A DNA stretch of 64,000 nt, taken from contig JACSYO010000150.1 in assembly GCA_016806645.1 (NCBI GenBank), positions 1 through 64,000 of the forward strand, given 5' to 3'. Both the position numbers and the translations under genes were made by a program. Below, piece after piece: positions 10,794-22,151 of the stretch. The notes beneath the pieces are model-generated. The model had not been told where the DNA came from, ran no database searches, and was given only the letters and a program-made list of their open reading frames with translations. This DNA comes from Ophiodon elongatus (Eukaryota > Chordata > Actinopteri > Perciformes > Hexagrammidae). How positions within the stretch are numbered: the stretch's first letter is position 1; the number at the start of each line of letters is the position of its first letter.

Positions 10794-13700
10794 TATAAAT
10801 AAATAAATAAATATAAGGTCCAATTACTGAGTTTGAAAGTTTAAAAAAAATCAAAAGGTGCCGGAAATCTTTTATTTTTTACATCTGGAACGTTATTTTG
10901 TCAAAAGGTTTAAGGTGGAATAGATGTTGAAAATAAGTCCAAGCTTGTTCAGATCTTATCAGCAGAACAAATCGCTGTATCGACATATGTACGAGTGGTC
11001 AGTTATATTACCAAATATCTAAAACATGGCTTCTGCTTCTGGATAAAACGTGCAAAACCAAACCAGCCAGGGTGCTTAATCGGACGGGAAAATGTTATTA
11101 CTTTGGCAACGAATGTTAATCTTCATATCAGTCGATATAACTCACTACACGTGGTTAATTAGAGGAGCGTTAATATGGGTTTTTTTGGGGTTTTTTTATG
11201 ACTTCCTGAACACAAGTCGGAGCAGAGCGTCTTGGGTGGCAGCGGCTGTGGCTTCCTTATTAGAGAGGAAGCGCTTCCTGCCAGTTACACGGACTCTGGC
11301 CTTCACAACCACCAAACCACATCAGGCGCCGACACTTCACACTTCCACTGCCGCTGTGAGGCAACCGGCCTGCAGCGGGGCCAAGCTGCCGCCGGCCGCT
11401 TCTTAACTGTGACTGCGTGTTTCAGAGTTTCTTGAGCTAAACATCTGATCAACGAACAACTAAAAAGCAGCAGACGTGAGTCGGTTCGTCGGTTCCTTAA
11501 AAAACTTCTACACGATTAAAAGAAAACCTTTGAGACTGCGGGCTGTGTGGGTTTAGAACCGAAGCTTTTGCAAAAGTTCAATGAGGACGTTCTTCTCTCT
11601 CTAACCTCATTCAGAAATGTCAAGTCTCTCCATCGTCTGGCATTCACAGCTTTCACCGTGTCCGTACAATTAAACTGCCTTCCCACGTTTTATGAACCAA
11701 TCAATCGTCGGATGCAGCTCTTTAAATGGCTTGGTGTTTCTGTCTCTCAGACCAAGTACATCTCAGTCCTCCACCTTCCCATCAGCCCCATGACCGTCAG
11801 GTTGCCCGTGGAGATCCCCCCCCCCAAAAAAAATCACAACAAATCATTCCCCTACTTGCTTTTCTCCACCAACACCATCTAGACTATATCGTATTTTCAC
11901 GGGCCTGAGTTTTATGAAGATGCGACTGTACACATCAATGAAGTCTAATAAAAAAAATTATAAATAATAATAATTGTAAAAATAGTTATCATAGTGGCAG
12001 AATTTCTCCATCATATCCTACTCTCCTTACTGAAGTGGGAATTTGAATATAGCTTATTGTTGTTTGTTTTGTTTTTGCAGAGACATCATGTAACATATGT
12101 AAGATACTAAACAGTCTATAGCTTGACCTGGGCCTCTTGTAATGTTGTGGCAAAACTTCTTTCTTTTTTTATATCCTCAGCGCTGACTATGACAAACGTC
12201 TCAACTTAATTATTTCCCCGCGAGGGAGGGTTTCTTGTCGGCTGGCTGGTAAATATTTGGTTTCCAAAAACACGGCGGCCTAAATGCTGCCCGTGACAAA
12301 GATAGAAGACATCCAATGAAAGGTGGTTCACGCAGATTTGTGAAAAAGGGCGCAGTTCTTTGGACCCTTGAAGGAAACGCTGCGTGATGATTTTTTACGG
12401 CATCGGCAGTGATCTCAAAAAAACACTTTGTGGAACCCAAGCGATACTTTTGTCAGAAGTCGGCGATCCAGCTCACTCACCGCTCCAAACAGCCGCCCGT
12501 CTCTGTTCATGGCCAGATGGCGATTAGCACAGACTCCTTTGATGACCACCTCCCCCACTGAGGTCGCCTGGAGCTGAAGCTTTACTGAAGGGGGAAAAGT
12601 TGAATGTTTCGGTGAACAAAATCAACAAAACACAGATTAGAAGTATAGTTTGCTTGTGGCGTGTTTAGTCAAAAGGAAAATGACAAAGTGCTGTGTTTAA
12701 TACGTCAACATCCTAGGTGATTTCTACTCTGATACCATCTTTAAACTCACTGTGCACGTTTCATTATGCCAGGAAACCGTGAGGAGGGTTTGTGAGACAT
12801 TTCAATACAAAATCTACTGCAGCTGTAAACATGAGCAGCCAACTACTACGAGAGGACGTTTAATGTTGTGTATAGCGGAGGGAAGACTGGTGATGAGCTC
12901 CATGGCACAGAACAGAAAGAGAAAACTTCTGAGGCAGCAAACAAAGCAATAAAAAGAAAACTGATGTGATATATTAATACTTAAAGTAAAGCTGCATTAG
13001 TCAATGCAAGGGGTCTTATGCTTGTTAAGGCTAATGTGTTGCACATCCTGCAGACACAAAGCTCCATTTGTTTGTGTCTGTGTCCAGCTGAAGAAGAAGT
13101 CCAACATGGGCTCTCTGCCCTGGTCTCCACTGACTCCTGAGAACAATATCTGGCTCTTTAGCTGCCGCTTGACCTTTAACTTCCCGGCTGCTAATCACAA
13201 ACAGTAAATGTGCTGTAAAATCGCTGGATACAACAAATAAAACAGCCTTAAAAGCGTCATAAAGGTGCAAAATATTGATCAATGTGGCTTTATTTGTGCT
13301 TACAGATCATTAATTTGGGTTATTTCTGGGTTGTTTTTTTTTTATTCTGGGGTACTTATCTGTTCCTTTCTGTTGCATAAACAGATCCCATATTTCTGCA
13401 GTAGATGAATGAGCATGACAGTGTAGCCGAGAGCGGTCCGAGCACACAGTACCTGTTGGCCTCCACACAGATGCATCAAAATCATATCCACATTCTTTCT
13501 TTTTATTAAAGAGGCGCCACTGCTTGCCGACAGAGCATACTTTGCTTGAAACCAAAACCACCAAAAAGGAAGCAGGGGCCCCTGTAAGGTAAATTAGGGG
13601 ATCTGTACCGAATGAATGCACATTGAGAGTTGAGATGGACGAGCATCTGTCTGCAGTTAAGACTGCTGTCTGGGTGATTCATGTCACACATCAAAGAGGT

Positions 13701-15239
13701 GTTCTTCCCTCAAAATATATCTATATATAATTGATCTGAGTGTGCTCTCGTGTGTTCGAGGTTTTCTCGGGATATTGTGTCCCGCAGCTACCGTGAATGT
13801 CTCTGTACGGTGTGGTCCTTTCTGTAATTGCCCTCAAGGCAACAATTTGTGGCAGCGTATGGTAATATTGTCCTCACAAAGCTCTGGCATGGGAAGTTTA
13901 TTCTCAGGATAAACTTCTTGGGACTCTCTACTGCATGTGATGGAGTAGAGAGTCCCATCTGCATTAGCACATAAATGCCCCCTCCCCCCTCAAGGGATCC
14001 TTGGATGCATTGGGCAACATTTCTCACTAACGTTTCCAATGCTAACTGGCAGGTATGTTACGTTGTCCGAAACAATTGGCAGGCCGATCGCAAGCCTCAA
14101 CAAAAGGACCATTGATGACGCTGAACTGTATGAAACCATTATGGTGAAAAGCTAAATGATTAATACCGATTCCTGTTTAGTGACTCATTGTGAATATATT
14201 ATTTTCTGAAGCCATGACACTTGACTCTTTTCACAAGTTTTTGTAATTTTTTTTTAACAATAACAAACTAAACATGCACATCAACAAGGTTACTCTCCTA
14301 AGTTTGTTACACAAATAAGTCGTACTGAAGGTAATTGTATTACCCTAAAAATAGCTCCCTACCCCCTTGAACTGCTTCCATATCAGGCATTAGTTTGGAC
14401 TGCTGGAAATGTCACACTGAATCTTGGACAGTACACATGTTTTTCCTCTGAAACCCCCAATTTTCTTCACGTCCCCCCTACACCCTCCTCCTCATCCTCT
14501 TCCTCCTCCCCCTCCTCCTCCTCCTCCCACTCACTGATGCAACTGTAGACACACACTCCAAAGCAATCAGTGACACAGGGGCACCGAGGGGTATCCCAGT
14601 TGAAGGTCCAAACAAGTGCGTTAAGCTGCCGACTTAAAGAAGAACACTGGAGAAGTGTTTCCTCCTCAAACACTGACAGGGATCTCCTGATCGGGAGTTC
14701 ACTTATTCTGGCTCTTAACTCCATGTTGTGCTGTTTAGTAGTGACGTAAAAAGCCACACGGTGAGCAGTGTGTGTGCCACCTAAAAACATCACACATATT
14801 CCGTCAAAGTCCCCATTGAGTACGAGACCTGTGAGGCGTGCTTCTCCTGAACTGCAGTTGTTACACTTTCCAGGAGGACAGGCCTGCACGCATTTCAGTG
14901 TTTACAATGTGGAGGATGAACCTCAGTAAGCTGGAAAACTCCACATCGCTCCTCCATGATGTTTTATTTTTGCTTCACTCTCACTTCCCTGTTTCAGTAA
15001 AAAGAGCATAAAGAAGCTTTGTGTGCTGTGCAAAGCAAAGAAGAAGACTGGAAGTACTTACTGTGGGGGTCGCTCTTCTCCCGGATTCCATCAACACCCC
15101 CGTCGGACTTTATCCTCAAGAAGAAGCCCCCGTTTTTACAGTACAGCCTTTTGGGGTCCTTGAAGCTCCCGGGAGGGAAGCCGCCGCTGCCGCCGTCTTC
15201 AGGTGTGGAGGGAAGTGTTGTGATTTCTCCCGTGGCCAT
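9698..15239 (-). CDS. fgf2: Fibroblast growth factor 2 (basic FGF), three exons
   Basis: Minus-strand coding exons are 15062-15239, 12481-12584 and 9698-9883, 468 bp in all, giving 155 residues as in human FGF2. Exon 1 starts MATGEITTLPSTPEDGG and includes FKDPKRLYCKNGGFFLRI; exon 2 encodes KLQLQATSVGEVVIKGVCAN; exon 3 has ERLESNNYNTYRSRKY and the heparin-binding end RTGQYKSGSKTGPGQKA, stopping after LPMSAKC. Exon 2 is 104 bp, as in mammals, and all borders are GT-AG. The product is a signal-peptide-less heparin-binding growth factor that is exported unconventionally and signals through FGF receptors. The start was chosen by alignment to the 18 kDa mammalian form. The frame stays open upstream for 52 further codons (see separate entry). 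bbs12 lies upstream in the same orientation and nudt6 downstream, convergent. Confidence 0.97.
9884..12480 (-). other. fgf2 intron 2, no other gene seen
   Basis: A 2.6 kb intron containing a poly-A/T run near 10558-10578 and a (TA)n/(TAAA)n patch at 10763-10815. Open frames at 11092-11406 and 11547-11882 lack recognisable protein features and are taken as chance. Confidence 0.65.
10763..10815. repeat. (TA)n then (AAAT)n simple repeat
   Basis: Short AT microsatellite in fgf2 intron 2. Confidence 0.9.
12585..15061 (-). other. fgf2 intron 1, with two neighbouring hairpins
   Basis: A 2.5 kb intron bounded by GTAAGT and a TTCAG acceptor on the minus strand. It holds two adjacent perfect-stem hairpins at 13893-13957 and a GA-rich patch near 14476-14528. 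The 140-codon minus-strand frame at 14467-14889 ends in a glutamate run created by that patch and is not accepted as a gene. Confidence 0.65.
13893..13957. other. Tandem hairpins in fgf2 intron 1
   Basis: Stem 1: GAAGTTTAT (13893-13901) pairs with ATAAACTTC (13909-13917) over a 7 nt loop. Stem 2: TGGGACTCTCTACT (13919-13932) pairs with AGTAGAGAGTCCCA (13944-13957) over an 11 nt loop. Both stems are perfect and one base apart. Function is unknown; they are too short for a typical microRNA precursor. Confidence 0.6.
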
Positions 15240-15395
15240 ATCCTCCTCTTTCCCCGCTTCCCGGGCGACTGCTTCGTCTCCTTCTCGAGCGGTGCAGGAG
15301 CCCCACCGTGGCCTCCCACCTCCCACCGACTGCTGCCTGTTCCCTCCTCCCCTCCTCCACAGAGCTTCACGCAAACCAGTTCTGCTTAACCCCAA
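15240..15395 (-). other. In-frame 5' extension of fgf2 (possible non-AUG high-molecular-weight form)
   Basis: Upstream of the fgf2 ATG the frame remains open for 52 codons. The predicted extension is rich in Arg and Gly (for example RRGGGNRQQSVGGGRPRWG) and contains an in-frame CTG followed by TGG AGG AGG GGA. Mammalian FGF2 uses upstream CUG codons to make nuclear forms with GR-rich extensions. Whether any codon here initiates translation cannot be judged from sequence. Confidence 0.35.
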
Positions 15396-15733
15396 AGGTC
15401 AGTTTGCTTGAACACCCCCCCCCCCACCACGCTCCCTCTCAGGGCAGCAAGTGCCCTTTGAGTCCTGAGAGTCCTGAGAGTCGGAGGCAGAAGGACTCCT
15501 AAATGCCTCTACCTAGCAGCAAACAAACGTCTAAATCTACCATTAGTAGCTGCTCGTCCGTTGGTTTTCCGTCAGGCAGCTGCTTTGTCAGTGTACTCCG
15601 AGCTCTCGGCATGCGGATTCCCCCGCGCTTCCACTCTTCCTGCAAATGAAGTGTTTAAATCAGGGCAGCTGGCTTAGATCTGTGTGGAAGGCTTTCCCCT
15701 TTGGGCCTCAGTTCGCATGCGCCCTAGGAGCAC

Positions 15734-15736
<3 letters not shown>

Positions 15737-15799
<63 letters not shown>
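15737..15799. repeat. (CA)n microsatellite
   Basis: About 31 CA units, upstream of fgf2. Confidence 0.97.
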
Positions 15800-15801
<2 letters not shown>

Positions 15802-17152
15802 CCACTAATGCTCACTGATTTAACCAACCAACCCGGCAGAAGTCGAGGAGGTGCAAGGAGGGGGACGTGGACTCAGTGAGACCCTTCAGAGCGCCAAGAG
15901 CAGCGGCGGGCATGAGAGCAAGAAAAGAGAGATGTAAAAAAAAAAAAGAAAAAAAGAAAGAAAAACCAGCGCAGTCGGTGCTGTTCATAAGTAAAAAAGC
16001 AAAAAAAAAAACAATGTGAGACTTGAGATGAAAGAAGCCGGCATCATGAATGACTGATTTTAATTGCTATTCTCGACTCCCTCAGAAGCAGCTGAGTGGA
16101 GGAGCAGTGTTGGGACTTATTCGTGCAGGATTTTGTTCTTTTTTTTTTTAGGAGGCCATCCATTTGCCAAAAAAAGAAGAAGAAAAAAGAAAGGCACTCA
16201 CTGGTCTGGGCTTCTGGGTAAAATTGACCACATCTGAAACTCGTGCTGGATCCGTAGAAAGTCAGCTGTGCTCTCGGTTGACGTCATGTTGGTGACAACC
16301 CCAATCCCTCCCCCTTCCCCCCCTCGAAACCGGTCAGTGAAACATCTGACATCCGGCCAGGCCGAATGAGTGACTAAGTCCGGAGACTTGCATAGTTGTA
16401 AGACTTGTGGTCCGAATAGGAGTCCAACAGGAAGGGTTCAGATGGGTTTTGGAGATCCTAAGAATGTATTGGTTGGGACGGTATCAATGGAGAAAGCAGC
16501 CAGAGGACTAAATAGATGATAGTAACCTCTCACATTCAACACAAGTATGCATGAATATTATATTTAGTGTCGTAAAATCTGAAGAAAACGCTGATTAATA
16601 TCAATCACTGCATCACTTCCCCATTACTGATTATTTGCAATGTTCAGACAGTATGTTTACTCCAGGATCAAATATAAGAATAAAGAGGCGACTGCTTACC
16701 TGTTGGGGTCTTTTTTGGGTCTTTTTTACGCCGAAGAGTTAAGTGAACCACATGCTAACGCTCCGAGCGTTGCATTACACCGCTCAGCACCAGAAATGCG
16801 CCTGGTGCAGAGAATCCTGAAAAAGGATCAAACAAAACCATCATCGACTGACTGATCACTCACCGTGAATTGGCAGACACAAAAGGAACGCCAGTAGAGA
16901 CGACCTACGCCTCCGTCGTTCGAGCATATTTGGTCTACAACATGTCGGACGTTTGTCTTAAGCAAAATAAAAGCAAGATTTATGGTTTGCCAGCGGTTTC
17001 TATTTAAAAATAAATTCCTGTGACACATTCTGGTATCAGTATGGCACCTGTTCCCAAACGGGGTTGCTTTATTTTAAAACCTGAAGGAAGCTAGCTTTGA
17101 GTTCCACGGGACGTTCTGCTGCAGCTAAACCTTCGTATACAATTGTTGTTTA

Positions 17153-17160
17153 GATAGATC

Positions 17161-17192
<32 letters not shown>

Positions 17193-17345
17193 CTTTATTA
17201 ATCCCACAATGGGACATTTTTTCGCTACAGCAGCATTTTAAATACAGGTAAGAACAATATATACAAAAAATAGAATAGAATAATAATAAGAGAGTAAGAA
17301 AAATGCACAAAATATACAACAAATAGAATAGAATAATAATATGAA
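17153..17345 (-). repeat. LINE 3'-tail fragment with (GATA)n
   Basis: GATA repeats adjoin ACTTTATTAATCCCACAATG. Read on the minus strand this is the familiar teleost LINE 3' end with a tetranucleotide tail. The rest is A/T-rich with AGAATAGAATAATAAT repeats. Family assignment is by recognition only. Confidence 0.55.
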
Positions 17346-19343
17346 ATTAAATTAATGTACAAAACGAAACAGTAGTGCAAGATGTAGCCAGCGAACAAAC
17401 AAAGGTGCTATAGTTGGCTGGTTGATTTGGCCATGTATGAATCACTTTCCATAAACAAAATAAATACCGAACAAAACATTGATTTGTTAGTTATTTAGAT
17501 CTTACTTTGAATATTCCCCCAAATTGTAATTTGCAGCCTTTGCTGTCAGCGAGAAACCACACACTGATACTGGACCATCATCACTACTGGTATTCTACAA
17601 ACGTGTGAAGCAAAAGGGACAACAAAGCGTGGACTCGGCCTGAACTCTTTCTCCATTTCCAGTTTCCTCCTCAGCGTTGTGTTTATGTCACGTTATGACA
17701 CACCCCACCCGCTCACGACACCACCGCCAACTCAAGGTTGCCATGGCCTTCGTAACGTGTCTTTTCACAGAGCTATTTTCTGATCTCAGAGGAAATGGAA
17801 GGTCTCACGCGTCGCTTCAACTGACACCTTTGAAATGCGACGAGCACAATAGGAAAAAATAAAGTCTAAAGATAACCAAGAGCGTGCTTTACTTTCATAT
17901 GAACCGTCATTGCTTTCGGGTTGTTTTTTATTTTTCCAATTAGTGGACATTTTTCTTCCTTTTATATTTTTAAACGTACTAAAACGTTTTGTATAAAAGA
18001 AGCCTGAATTCCTGGATGAACTATAACTTTGGGCGTCTAGTGTTAAAGAGTGCAAGGGTCAAAGCCCTGTGACCTTTCAATGATCGCATAGAAAGAGAAA
18101 TGTTAGGTTTTTACAACTCAAACGACTAAGTTGTAATTACCTTTAGTTCCCTTTTTTTTTTTTTAAAGGACGCAGCTGCAGAAGACTTACCCAAAAACCT
18201 TTACTCTTGTCCATCAAACATGACCATTATAACAGAGCAGCTCATGAAACCACCACCGTTGGCAGGGAACCAGTGTTAGCCAAGCTGCACACACATCATG
18301 AGGCGTGTAGGCAAATATCATAAAGGACCAAGACTAAAAAAACATACCGGCAACGCAGAGTTCCACCCGAGCCCCGTGAGAGGGAAAGTTAATTGTGTTT
18401 TTTTTTTGACATGCACGATTTGTTTTCACTGGCTGAACGGAGTATGAAGACAAGGTGTGTACAAGTAGAGTCAGCTGAGTCTCGCTTGGTTGATAATACA
18501 AATAAACTGAATTTTAGGTTATTTCCAATATGAGGATAGTACGCAACACCTTTAAGAGAAATAATACCTTGAGTACTCGTGGGCAGGATATGTGTGTCTC
18601 GGAAAATGCAGGTATATGTGCAGGGCTGTGTATATATAAAAGATAATTAAAGGGGTGCCGGGGGGTGTTCTTAAAGCTGCTTTTAAGTCAAGTAAGGTGA
18701 ATGTATCCTTTACTTTATTTGGTTTTGTTCTCCCTGTTTGTCTTTCTTTTTATTGGTATTATTTTTCCCTTTTGTATGTTATTTATTTTAATTTTTTTAC
18801 TTTTTATACTTTATTATTGTCTGACAAACCTAACTTTTGTATCTATGTATAATGTTAATATATCTCAAATTAATACAAATTTAAGTGACAAAAAAGAGAA
18901 ATAATACGATAAGTAAGACTACAAGTTGAATTAAATGAAAATATGGAAATATGTACTGACATGTTCACACACTTCATGTGCTATATTTAAGATGCTGTGC
19001 TCATGTCTTTCCAAATACCTGGAGGTCAGGATAGGAAATGTTAAGGGCAATCAAATTAACTTTAAACTCTTAAAAAATGTGGACACGTTACTCTTCATCC
19101 AAGTTGTTTTGCTCTTTTCTTAGTTCTTTACCTTGTGTCTTAATTCCATGAAGTGGACGTGTTTTAAAACTATACGCCAATTCTTTTTGGTATATTTAGT
19201 TGCATCGGGTTGGACGAGAGCGTGAGATAGACTGATGTGTCATTTAATCATTTGTCTCCCCCAAGTGGTAGCACACAGGTAGCATTGCTTCACTTTGACT
19301 ACGTATTGATGACAAGGAAAAAAACAACAAACAATATAAACAC

Positions 19344-19349
19344 TTTATT
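19344..19349 (-). terminator. Poly(A) signal of bbs12
   Basis: AATAAA on the minus strand, about 100 bp after the bbs12 stop codon, implying a short 3' UTR. Confidence 0.7.
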
Positions 19350-19445
19350 CTACTTTCACTTTGCACCAGTCATGAAAAGAAACATATCTTGAACGTGTGT
19401 GCAGTCTGAATAAACTGAACAAACATTCCAGATGTTGCACGGAGG

Positions 19446-21383
19446 TCATAACAGCATCAGGTTTTCCTGCGCGCCATCGGTTTTTCGGTCGATGCCCGTG
19501 ATGACCTCTGCGTCCGTCTGTAAGACCAGGAGAACCAGGTCCAAGGCCTTCCTCCACGCTTCCTGCTTCACGCTCAGACTGTCGTAGATCTGCACCGCCG
19601 GGGCGTCACGGGATTTCACGGGCCACGAAACTCCACCATCATCCTCTTGTTCGCCTGCCAAGAAAAGTTGTGAGAATTTTGCCGCGATGCCTGGACTTCC
19701 TGTGTACGCCTGCAGTTGTTGGCTCACTGCAGTCCAGGCTCTGACCTTTGAAAATGTCCCCGTGTTAACCATCACAGTGGCTACGTAATCTATTAACCCA
19801 TCTGCCATGAGGCGTAACACTAAACCCCTGTAAGGGTTGGCTGCTGTCCCCGCTTTGGTCTGTTGGACCGTGTCCCCGCTCCGGTCTCTCTGAGGCTCCA
19901 CGTGGCGCTCCGCCTGCTTCTGAAGGTGATGAACGCAGAGCATTTCGGTCGCCCCGGCACCGGGCAGGAGGACTTTGTCCTTCAGCACGTGGTGCAAACG
20001 ATACGCACACGCCCAAAACTGGTCCTCCAGGGCCTGCAGCTTGCCTTCCACGCAGCTCGTGAGGATCACGGTGACCAACTCGCTGCTCTCAGCGGTGGAA
20101 ATGTTCACAGTGGTTGAGGGCTTCCCCGCGCGGACGCTGAACTCCCTCCATATCGCAGCCTTCGCACCAGCGCCGACACAGCGCCGACTCAACTGTGTGG
20201 CGTAGGTCACCGCAACGGCTCCCGTCGCGTTCGCCAGGGCCTTCAAAACGGAAGCCTTCGCTTTGTCCACCACGAGGATGTGATGTCTGCAACAGCGCTC
20301 AATCACTTTCTCACTAGCGAGCCCACTCACGACTGTCAGGTTCACTTCCAGGTCCAGCAGAAGTGTCACGGTCTCTTCCAGCCACTCTTCCTCTTTGTTT
20401 GAACCTGGAAAGTGCGACCGGTCACGCACACACTGCACACCTTTTAGCCTTTTAAAGCCAAGGTGGCGATAGGTGTCGGATAAATCTCCATTAATCAGAG
20501 CCACCTTCAAGTGCTGTTCTTTTAGGTGATGTGCAACTGAAGCCTGTTCATCAGATACAAGAAGAATGCAGCCCTGTAAAACACACGCGTGCTCCTCCGG
20601 TAAACCGGGTAGCACACAAGTCGCCACTTTAGTGACATCGAACGTTGACCAGCTGCCGCTTTGCGGATTATTCTTTGATTGTATTCGGCTGGCCTCGACA
20701 ACTAAATTCATTGCGTCGACACAACCGTGACTCAGTCCCACAGCGATGTGTGCGACGTCAGGGAGCTCAGGCCGGGGAGGTTCAGGTACCGCGGAGACAT
20801 TGTTAGACCTGGTCTCGTAAAAATGTCTGCTGAGCTTTACTTTCCTTCGTCCCCTGGCATTTAGAGTCTCGTCCCCAGCTTCTCTTGTCCCTCGCAGGTG
20901 GAACGATGCTCGAGGAGCCTCCACGGTGGGTTTCTTTGACAGGTGAAGTTCCAGACCCTGAGATGTCCCCACACCTAGGCCTTCAGTGGAGATGCTGCAC
21001 TTCCTGCAAACATCCAAGCACACCTCCATTCCTTCAGACATAGCCGAGATGATGTGCGCTACCGAGATTCCTCTCTGGAGGCACTCCAGAGCAGCGCGGC
21101 TCCACGCTCCGGCGAGAAAGAGCAGGCACCCCGACCCCGTGCGATAGACCTCCTGGTGGGCTGTAATGGTCTCGTAGACCAGCTGACCCACCCCGCAGGT
21201 CGGCTGCAGGTTCTCCAGGACGCGGAAGCACGAGCACACGAGAGCCGACTCCCCACTCGCTTCGTCTTGGATAAACTTGTACTTTTTGTTGGGGCCCAAA
21301 GAGGAGTGTGTGATTCCTGCCAGCGCGGAGAGCTTCTGCAGCCCAACATGTTGCCGATGGTTTATAACTGTACTCGCCAGCAT
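19446..21383 (-). CDS. bbs12: Bardet-Biedl syndrome 12 protein, chaperonin-like, single coding exon
   Basis: An intronless 645-codon frame on the minus strand, compared with 710 residues in human BBS12, which also has one coding exon. The N-terminus (VINHRQHVGLQKLSALAG, then SSLGPNKKYKFIQDE) and YRTGSGCLLFLAGAWS align with the BBS12 start. The protein belongs to the vertebrate-specific branch of group II chaperonin-like proteins. With BBS6 and BBS10 it acts with CCT to assemble the BBSome, a cargo complex of the primary cilium. A CAG acceptor about 12 bp upstream of the ATG (near 21395) suggests a separate non-coding 5' exon. The gene is head to head with the centrin gene. It is markedly GC-richer than its flanks. 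The stop is TGA at 19446-19448. Confidence 0.95.
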   Translation of the reverse strand: MLASTVINHRQHVGLQKLSALAGITHSSLGPNKKYKFIQDEASGESALVCSCFRVLENLQPTCGVGQLVYETITAHQEVYRTGSGCLLFLAGAWSRAALECLQRGISVAHIISAMSEGMEVCLDVCRKCSISTEGLGVGTSQGLELHLSKKPTVEAPRASFHLRGTREAGDETLNARGRRKVKLSRHFYETRSNNVSAVPEPPRPELPDVAHIAVGLSHGCVDAMNLVVEASRIQSKNNPQSGSWSTFDVTKVATCVLPGLPEEHACVLQGCILLVSDEQASVAHHLKEQHLKVALINGDLSDTYRHLGFKRLKGVQCVRDRSHFPGSNKEEEWLEETVTLLLDLEVNLTVVSGLASEKVIERCCRHHILVVDKAKASVLKALANATGAVAVTYATQLSRRCVGAGAKAAIWREFSVRAGKPSTTVNISTAESSELVTVILTSCVEGKLQALEDQFWACAYRLHHVLKDKVLLPGAGATEMLCVHHLQKQAERHVEPQRDRSGDTVQQTKAGTAANPYRGLVLRLMADGLIDYVATVMVNTGTFSKVRAWTAVSQQLQAYTGSPGIAAKFSQLFLAGEQEDDGGVSWPVKSRDAPAVQIYDSLSVKQEAWRKALDLVLLVLQTDAEVITGIDRKTDGAQENLMLL

Positions 21384-21986
21384 TACTTGAGGTGCCTGGA
21401 TCGTAAAGGGACAAGAAACATGTGTTCACCTGTTACCAAGTAAAGGTAGTTACAACTGCTAAGGTAACATGCTTAGTGTTAAATCTTCGTCACATCAACA
21501 AGCAGTGGATAGTAACTGATAGTAACTAAGTACAGAAAGTTAAACTTTGCATCATTACTGTTCATTTCAGAGAGAAATGTGGTACATTTACAAGTTATCC
21601 TAAAATGTCTTTGAAAAAAGAGAATACTTATTACACCACTGTTCACATTTTTGGTCAACAACATAGATACAAGTGGAGCTACAAGAGGTATTAAATGAAC
21701 ATTGTACAACACAAAACACAACATTTAAATGAGCCAGAGACTTTATAGCTACCAGACAAGCAGCAGCTTACAAGCTAAGCTAACAGGCTAATGTCTTAAC
21801 AAAGCCAGTCCAAAACTTATCAAACACAACGCGAACTAAAAACATAGAAGTGTCTCCAAAAGATGCTTCTGCAAAATAAACCTTATCTATGCATAAAGGG
21901 TATAACATTACCTTATTCAATAATGTATTTTAGCATAGCTATCGATGCCCATTGCCCTGCTGCCTCTGCTCGAGCGATTAAAACAC

Positions 21987-21997
21987 TGCGCATGCGC
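21987..21997. promoter_or_regulatory. NRF1-type palindrome TGCGCATGCGC
   Basis: Matches the NRF1 consensus (T/C)GCGCA(T/C)GCGC exactly. Such sites are common in TATA-less bidirectional promoters. Confidence 0.65.
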
Positions 21998-22008
21998 TTT
22001 GTTTCCTG

Positions 22009-22022
22009 GTTGCTGTGGCGAC
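22009..22022 (-). promoter_or_regulatory. RFX X-box
   Basis: On the minus strand the site reads GTCGCC AC AGCAAC, fitting the X-box consensus GTNRCC-N(0-3)-RGYAAC at every fixed base. RFX factors use X-boxes to activate ciliary genes, fitting the genes on both sides. Confidence 0.7.
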
Positions 22023-22069
22023 AAGAAACGATCTCAACCATTGGCGCACACGGCTATGACCCGCCCACT

Positions 22070-22151
22070 AGTATGTTCGCGTCACGGCGCTCTCGTGGTT
22101 CCTATTAGCCAGTATGTTCGCGTCACGGCGCTCTCGTGGTTTCTATTGGCT
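22070..22151. repeat. 41 bp tandem duplication in the bidirectional promoter
   Basis: Copies at 22070-22110 and 22111-22151 begin AGTATGTTCGCGTCACGGCG and differ at three positions. Copy 2 ends CTATTGGCT (an inverted CCAAT box); in copy 1 the same place reads CTATTAGCC, so the CCAAT core is broken there. Confidence 0.9.

Larger units (their letters stand above)
15396..19343. other. Intergenic region between fgf2 5' end and bbs12 3' end
   Basis: About 4 kb that should contain the fgf2 promoter and any 5' UTR. It contains (CA)n at 15737-15799, A/G-rich patches near 15930-16010, and a LINE-tail fragment with (GATA)n at 17153-17345. No TATA box or further gene was recognised. Confidence 0.6.

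Noticed and set aside
14467..14889. 140-codon minus-strand frame with a glutamate-rich tail
   Set aside because: Lies in fgf2 intron 1 and owes its tail to a GA-rich simple repeat; no similarity recognised.
15019..15411. 130- and 122-codon plus-strand frames near the fgf2 start
   Set aside because: Antisense shadows of fgf2 exon 1 and its 5' region.
20000..21443. Several 80-130-codon frames overlapping bbs12
   Set aside because: Shadows of the 645-codon bbs12 frame, which alone shows family similarity.
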